Source: Polynucleobacter sp. MWH-UH19D (GTDB lineage Bacteria; Pseudomonadota; Gammaproteobacteria; Burkholderiales; Burkholderiaceae). From it: a DNA stretch of 64,000 nucleotides. The notes beneath the pieces were generated by a model. It ran no database searches and was not told where the DNA came from. It saw only the letters and a list, made by a program, of their open reading frames with translations. The stretch lies in NCBI RefSeq assembly GCF_040409795.1, contig NZ_CP099571.1:1116001-1180000 (forward strand), given 5' to 3'. This document shows positions 55,419 to 64,000 of this stretch, in pieces. Position 1 is the stretch's first letter. Each line of letters opens with the position of its first letter. Both the position numbers and the translations under genes were made by a program.

Positions 55419-55766
55419 ATGGGCAACCTCACCCTCTTTTTAGTTCAATGGGGCTTAACCTCGCTGTCTCTTTGGGTTGCAAGCTATATTTTTAGTGGGA
55501 TGAAGTTTGCTGATGGTGGGTCCTTATTAATTGCCGCCTTACTTTTAGGGTTTGCCAATGCCGTAGTAAAGCCATTGCTCATCCTATTTACTCTCCCTTT
55601 AACAATTGTGACCATGGGATTATTCTTATTAGTGGTCAACGCTTTTATGTTAATGCTGGTCTCTGCGGTGGTTAGTGGCTTTACCATTTCTGGCTTTTGG
55701 ACCGCTTTCTTCGCAAGCATTTTTATTTCAATTTTTAGCCTATTTGTCAGCAGTCTCGTTTTTTAA
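55419..55766 (+). CDS. Phage-holin-superfamily-4 / YvlD-like membrane protein
   Basis: A 115-residue protein with four membrane segments and FANAVVKPLLILFTLPLTIV, the YvlD signature. It is a common chromosomal family; no phage genes are present. An AAGGAG site precedes the ATG. Confidence 0.88.
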   Translation: MGNLTLFLVQWGLTSLSLWVASYIFSGMKFADGGSLLIAALLLGFANAVVKPLLILFTLPLTIVTMGLFLLVVNAFMLMLVSAVVSGFTISGFWTAFFASIFISIFSLFVSSLVF

Positions 55767-55778
55767 TTATTCCTATCC

Positions 55779-56120
55779 ATGAATACAGACAACCTTCCAA
55801 AATGCCCTGCTTGCAAAGAAGATATGACCTATCCGGATGGCGATAACTATGTATGCGCCCAATGCGGACACGAATGGCCTATGTCTGAAGCCCAAGAGGA
55901 AGAAGTTGGTTTAATCGTCAAAGACGCGAATGGCAATTTATTAGCCGACGGCGATACCGTCACACTCATCAAAGATCTAAAGGTCAAGGGATCGTCCACC
56001 ACGCTGAAGGTTGGCACCAAGATTAAAGGCATTCGCTTAGTCTCGGGCGACCATGAGGTCGATTGCAAAACAGAAGCAGGCAATATTCTACTAAAAGCCT
56101 GCTTCCTGAAGAAGGCTTAA
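55779..56120 (+). CDS. PhnA/YjdM-family zinc-ribbon protein
   Basis: A 113-residue protein with an N-terminal zinc ribbon (CPACKEDMTYPDGDNYVCAQ, four Cys) followed by the family beta domain (VKDANGNLLADGDTVTLIKD). Related PhnA proteins were once linked to phosphonates, but most are of unknown function. Confidence 0.9.
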   Translation: MNTDNLPKCPACKEDMTYPDGDNYVCAQCGHEWPMSEAQEEEVGLIVKDANGNLLADGDTVTLIKDLKVKGSSTTLKVGTKIKGIRLVSGDHEVDCKTEAGNILLKACFLKKA

Positions 56121-56136
56121 TCCTTCCTTTGGGTAA

Positions 56137-56355
56137 CTAGGCAGCGCTAGCTTTTTTGAGTACTGCGTAGATCTGATCCTTTAGCAGCAACTTTTCTTTC
56201 TTGAGAGTCTCAATCTCTTCTGGAGTGCTCGGCTCCTGATGATCTTCCATCCGAAGGATCTTGGCATCTAGATTATTGTGCTTATCAAATAAATGAGAAA
56301 AATGACGGTCTGTAGTTTTAAGCTTAGTAATCAGTTCGCGGTATTCCGGAAACAT
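56137..56355 (-). CDS. DUF465 (YdcH-like) small helical protein
   Basis: A 72-residue protein. HFSHLFDKHNNLDAKILRME followed by EIETLKKEKLLLKDQIYAVL is the YdcH two-helix pattern. It converges with the PhnA-like gene, stops 16 bases apart. Confidence 0.88.
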   Translation of the reverse strand: MFPEYRELITKLKTTDRHFSHLFDKHNNLDAKILRMEDHQEPSTPEEIETLKKEKLLLKDQIYAVLKKASAA

Positions 56356-56596
56356 AAAAATCTCCCATTTAAAAGTAATTGAAACGAAATTTGCTGCACT
56401 TAGTGCTGTGCGTGTACCACTTTTTCACAGCATACTTTCAGTGTATCAACCATCACTCCGAAGAACAATACGTCAAACCCTATATTTATATTTCTTGGGG
56501 TCATAAGATTAATGAGACTAATTTGCGGTAATATCAACAAGCGAATAGTGTGCAAACGTCAGAGCACTTCAATACAAAATACAAGGACAATCAATC

Positions 56597-57424
56597 ATGG
56601 CTACAAAAATAGCAGCGACAAAAAAGAAGGTAGCTACTAAGAAGAAGCTAGCCCCTAAGGTGGCAAAGAAGGTTAGCAAAAAGCCTGCGGCTAAAAAGGT
56701 GAAGAAAGTATCAGCGAAAAAACCCGCATCCAAGAAAACTGCAACTAAGAAAGTCGCAGCTAAGAAACCTGCAGCCAAGAAAGCCGCACCCAAAAAAGCT
56801 ACTGCAAAAAAGATATCTAACAAAGCGCCTAAAGTAGATCAGTATGGCTTAGAAAAGGATGATGAGTTTTACGGTCTTTACTTTGCCAAATCGACCAAAA
56901 AAGGATTGGTTGAAGTCAAACCCTGTACTTTCTCTCTGATGTATTGGTGGAAAGGCTTGCTTGGCTACCCAGACATGATTGAGATTTCCAAAGACAGTAA
57001 TACTGCTATGTTGCAGTTTGAATCGACTTTTGGCGGTGGCGACTCTGGCGAAACTGAATTAACAGAACAAGATGTTTTGGATATCGACCACATCATTGAA
57101 GTAGATGAGGAGGAAATGCTGGTATCCCTCTACTCTTACGTCCCCATCCCAATTCCGAGCAAGGTATTAGGCGCAATCGAGCTTTCTGTTCTGAACATCA
57201 ACCCCGAGACTCGCTATGGCAGCCTTGAGATCTGCACCACCGAGAATGAAGAATGTGAAACAGAGCACTTTTTACGCTATCGCGCTGCAACCTATCTACG
57301 CGGAATCAAATCTGGCAAAGTTGAGGCTATTGAAAACATGGTGACCAACGGCTCAGAATTTTTTGGCCTTGCGCTAGATGCGATGTGCGTCAATAAATCG
57401 ATTAAAAAGTGGCTACTAAGCTAG
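56597..57424 (+). CDS. Histone H1-like N-tail fused to an acidic domain of unknown function
   Basis: A 275-residue protein in two parts. Residues 1-79 are an almost pure Lys/Ala/Pro tail (repeats such as AAKKPAAKKAAPKKATAKK), as in H1-like nucleoid proteins. Residues 80-275 form a folded acidic domain (GLEKDDEFYGLYFAKSTKKG; LMYWWKGLLGYPDMIEISKD; FGGGDSGETELTEQDVLDID) with a weak look of the YbjN group near its end (TRYGSLEICTTENEECETEH; LRGIKSGKVEAIENMV). The tail should bind DNA; the second domain is unrecognised. A GGA-type ribosome site precedes the ATG, and a 241-base gap with no other gene lies upstream. Confidence 0.8.
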   Translation: MATKIAATKKKVATKKKLAPKVAKKVSKKPAAKKVKKVSAKKPASKKTATKKVAAKKPAAKKAAPKKATAKKISNKAPKVDQYGLEKDDEFYGLYFAKSTKKGLVEVKPCTFSLMYWWKGLLGYPDMIEISKDSNTAMLQFESTFGGGDSGETELTEQDVLDIDHIIEVDEEEMLVSLYSYVPIPIPSKVLGAIELSVLNINPETRYGSLEICTTENEECETEHFLRYRAATYLRGIKSGKVEAIENMVTNGSEFFGLALDAMCVNKSIKKWLLS

Positions 57425-57462
57425 CTTACTTAACAAGTAATAAAGCCGGTAAGCAAACAACA

Positions 57463-57726
57463 CTATCTACACAAATAGTTATAGGTTGTCGGAAAGCGGT
57501 CATTGACTGTTTTCCGACTATCAATAATGGTGACATTGCGCTTTCCCAATTTCTTGCATTCAGTCAGCGCCACATCTTGAGCCTCTTCCTCTTTGGCGTC
57601 TTTAGGTGCATGCACTCCAATGGTTCCATCCGATTGCTGATAAACCCCAAAACGACTTGGCGGCGTTGAACAGGCGCTAGCAAACACTGCAATCAGAGTA
57701 GAAATGGCAAAACGAGAGAAATTCAT
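57463..57726 (-). CDS. Small predicted lipoprotein (87 aa)
   Basis: A lipobox FASAC at residues 16-19 follows a hydrophobic signal, so the mature form begins with a lipidated Cys. The remainder (PSRFGVYQQSDGTIGVHAPK; DAKEEEAQDVALTECKKLGK) has two later Cys and is not recognised. It begins 30 bases after tRNA-Ser without any terminator between, so it may be co-transcribed from the tRNA promoter. Confidence 0.8.
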   Translation of the reverse strand: MNFSRFAISTLIAVFASACSTPPSRFGVYQQSDGTIGVHAPKDAKEEEAQDVALTECKKLGKRNVTIIDSRKTVNDRFPTTYNYLCR

Positions 57727-57755
57727 ATTGAATTCCTAATGTGAAATTGACAATC

Positions 57756-57845
57756 TGGCGGAGAGGGAGGGATTCGAACCCTCGATAGGTTTTACCCTAC
57801 GCCGCATTTCGAGTGCGGTACATTCAACCACTCTGCCACCTCTCC
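57756..57845 (-). tRNA. tRNA-Ser (anticodon CGA)
   Basis: On the minus strand: acceptor GGAGAGG/CCTCTCC, anticodon stem CCGCA/TGCGG with loop CTCGAAA (CGA), a long variable arm GTAGGGTAAAACCTA, T-arm GAGGGTTCGAATCCCTC, discriminator G and encoded CCA. The long variable arm is diagnostic of serine. It lies just downstream of serS on the same strand. Confidence 0.97.
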
Positions 57846-57855
57846 GAACTTAAAA

Positions 57856-57861
57856 ATTATA
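57856..57861 (-). promoter_or_regulatory. -10 box of the tRNA-Ser promoter
   Basis: Perfect TATAAT on the minus strand, 10 bases before the tRNA. The -35 region is weak. The context GCTATAATTT repeats that before tRNA-His. Confidence 0.5.
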
Positions 57862-57918
57862 GCTTTGGGCTGGTTTTATGTTTTTAGGATAGTGATAAAA
57901 GGACTTAGTTCTGCGAAC

Positions 57919-59294
<1,376 letters not shown>

Positions 59295-59306
59295 CCTGCA
59301 TGGACT

Positions 59307-59990
59307 CTAGTTTAAGCGTAAGACTTCAGCACCTGCAGGAGGCATGAAATTAAAGCGATTTGCCGGCAGATTGACGTTGAGCTGAATTTTATCCAGCGTT
59401 ACCAATACGACACTTCCAAGGCCATCAATAAGCTCCAAAGCTTTTGGCAGGCCATTACTCATACCAATCGATATCTTTGTATATGGCAGATCATTTTTAT
59501 TCTTAGCGTTTGGATCTTTCTTGGGTACCAATGCGACCCATTTCATTCCTAGACGCTCTTCGCCGTCGACTAAATCGAAATGCTGGTCTAAAGAGCTATC
59601 GCCAAACAGGATTGCCGCTGGGGTTGAAGCTAGAGCTTGTCCAGCAGGCCTAAAGGTTGCCTGATTTAGATCTTTATCCCACAACACCAATTGAGTTCCA
59701 TTGGTGATGAGTTTTTGCTCGTATGGTTTTTGTGTTTCCCATACAAAGCGACCAGGTCGCTGAAAAACAAAATGGCCTTCGGTTTGGCGAACCAGCTTTA
59801 AGCCTTTGTCTTGCGGTTCATTTGCTTTAGGTGCTCGTAACTGCTGCTGAACAAAGTCTCCTTCAGCCGTTTTGGAATTGCGCACAAATTGGCGTAATTG
59901 CTCGGACCCCGTCTCACCTTCAGCCAACGCCAAGTTTGACAGCGTAATACTTATAAAACCTATGAATACTGCAGACCAAAATTTTTGCAA
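59307..59990 (-). CDS. lolA: Outer-membrane lipoprotein carrier protein LolA
   Basis: A periplasmic chaperone that carries lipoproteins from LolCDE to LolB. Signal segment SAVFIGFISITLSNLALA, then FVRNSKTAEGDFVQQQL and RPGRFVWETQKPYEQKLITN, the LolA half-barrel landmarks. TTG at 59990 (227 residues) is favoured: it places the start after the ftsK stop, 10 bases behind a GGAG site, and gives a normal signal peptide. The ATG codons at 60056 and 60038 would overlap ftsK by 39-59 bases. Confidence 0.85.
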   Translation of the reverse strand: MQKFWSAVFIGFISITLSNLALAEGETGSEQLRQFVRNSKTAEGDFVQQQLRAPKANEPQDKGLKLVRQTEGHFVFQRPGRFVWETQKPYEQKLITNGTQLVLWDKDLNQATFRPAGQALASTPAAILFGDSSLDQHFDLVDGEERLGMKWVALVPKKDPNAKNKNDLPYTKISIGMSNGLPKALELIDGLGSVVLVTLDKIQLNVNLPANRFNFMPPAGAEVLRLN

Positions 59991-59997
59991 AGGACGC

Positions 59998-63306
<3,309 letters not shown>

Positions 63307-63325
63307 ACAGCAATTCTGTAGTGCA

Positions 63326-63360
63326 ATAAAAAACGCCTAGCAATGCTAGGCGTTTAAGTT
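63326..63360. terminator. Bidirectional terminator between trxB and hppA
   Basis: AAACGCCTAGC/GCTAGGCGTTT, 11-bp stem, AAT loop. The minus-strand side runs into TTTTTTATT and so best serves hppA; the plus side has TTTAAGTTTG. Confidence 0.85.
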
Positions 63361-63387
63361 TGTACGAACAACTTAGTTACGTATTGC

Positions 63388-64000
63388 TTAACGTGAAATT
63401 ACTGGCAGTAATGGAACGATCAGCAAGGCAACGATATTGATAATCTTGATTAATGGGTTTACTGCTGGACCAGCGGTATCTTTGTAGGGGTCGCCCACTG
63501 TATCGCCAGTAACAGCTGCCTTATGCGCCTCAGAACCTTTGCCACCAAAGTTACCTTCTTCGATGTATTTCTTAGCGTTATCCCAAGCACCGCCGCCAGT
63601 ACACATCGAAATCGCAACAAATAAACCGGTAACGATGGTACCCATCAATAAACCGCCTAATGCTGCAGGTCCCAATAAAAGACCTACAACGATCGGAGCA
63701 ATCACAGGCAATAAAGAAGGAACAATCATTTCCTTAATCGCCGCAGATGTAAGCATATCCACTGCCTTGCCATATTCAGGCTTTGCGGTGCCAGACATGA
63801 TGCCAGGGATATCGCGGAACTGACGGCGCACTTCCTCAACTACAGCGCCAGCACAACGACCAACCGCTTCCATTGCCATCGCGCCAAATAAGTAAGGAAT
63901 CATGCCGCCAATAAAGAGGCCAATAATCACCATGTGATTAGATAGATCAAAGGAAACTTGTTGACCGATACCCTCTAGTGCGTGGGTGTAGTCGGCAAAA
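63388..64000 (-). CDS. hppA: Membrane-bound proton-pumping inorganic pyrophosphatase (partial, C-terminal part)
   Basis: About 204 residues reach the right edge with the frame open (upstream codons continue [12 protein letters not shown]...). [59 protein letters not shown] and [20 protein letters not shown] are strict HppA signatures with the pyrophosphate-binding Asp and Lys residues. The enzyme couples pyrophosphate hydrolysis to proton (or sodium) export. The GNT-A/K residue that decides potassium dependence lies off the window. Confidence 0.93.
   Translation of the reverse strand, partial: FADYTHALEGIGQQVSFDLSNHMVIIGLFIGGMIPYLFGAMAMEAVGRCAGAVVEEVRRQFRDIPGIMSGTAKPEYGKAVDMLTSAAIKEMIVPSLLPVIAPIVVGLLLGPAALGGLLMGTIVTGLFVAISMCTGGGAWDNAKKYIEEGNFGGKGSEAHKAAVTGDTVGDPYKDTAGPAVNPLIKIINIVALLIVPLLPVISR

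Noticed and set aside
55419..55766. Holin-like protein as a sign of prophage
   Set aside because: It is the YvlD-type chromosomal family; no integrase, capsid or lysis genes flank it.

Overview
The window looks like chromosomal sequence from a small-genome freshwater betaproteobacterium, most likely Polynucleobacter or a close Burkholderiaceae relative. The reasons are the moderate-to-low GC by eye, the tightly packed genes, the rimP-nusA-infB-rbfA-truB-typA order, the two orphan Bug-type binding proteins, and the general protein character. This assignment is recognition, not a database match. I see no insertion sequence, prophage, CRISPR array or rRNA. The only RNA genes found are tRNA-His(GTG) and tRNA-Ser(CGA).

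Layout. Bases 1-3300 (minus strand): the N-terminal part of a PIF1-like helicase, an FGE-fold membrane-anchored protein, tRNA-His, dusA and a small unknown gene. Bases 3300-17300 (minus): translation and RNA-maturation genes, with an RluA-type pseudouridine synthase, tex, and typA-truB-rbfA-infB-nusA-rimP behind a structured leader, then rluB and scpB. Bases 17500-27000: a patatin lipoprotein, an NlpC/P60 protein that has lost its catalytic cysteine, the yejABEF peptide importer, fabI and a chrA-type transporter. Bases 27000-31300 (plus): a four-gene CoA-ester cluster (MaoC hydratase, MmgE/PrpD, CitE-type lyase, Bug receptor). Bases 31300-35000 (minus): three overlapping envelope genes (GT39-type glycosyltransferase, sialidase-fold protein, membrane protein). 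Bases 35100-39500: a flavocytochrome c sulfide dehydrogenase pair, psiE, an orphan TAXI binding protein and a pirin.

Bases 39500-45900 hold a divergent sugar-acid-type catabolic locus. On the minus strand are an SMP-30 lactonase, a GntR regulator, an Ldh-type dehydrogenase and a Bug receptor. On the plus strand are a 3-hydroxyacyl-CoA-dehydrogenase-like enzyme and a UxaA-family dehydratase. A perfect 13+4+13 inverted repeat lies between the two arms and is the obvious GntR operator candidate.

Bases 45970-64000: cbpA-cbpM, an ABC-F protein, a P-loop kinase-like protein, ompW with two FNR/Anr-like boxes, hemN with a flavoprotein, a run of small conserved genes (yaeQ, PIN, DUF1653, slyX, holin-like, phnA-like, DUF465), a histone-H1-like fusion protein, a lipoprotein behind tRNA-Ser, serS, lolA, ftsK, trxB and the C-terminal part of hppA.

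The points most worth a second look are the GntR-type divergent locus and its operator, the envelope triad, the cysteine-less NlpC/P60 protein, the lysine-rich fusion protein, the three-hairpin leader before rimP, and an intrinsic terminator buried inside the pirin coding sequence. All coordinates were read by eye from the sequence. Start codons were adjusted where a ribosome site, tRNA, overlap or signal peptide argued for a shorter form.
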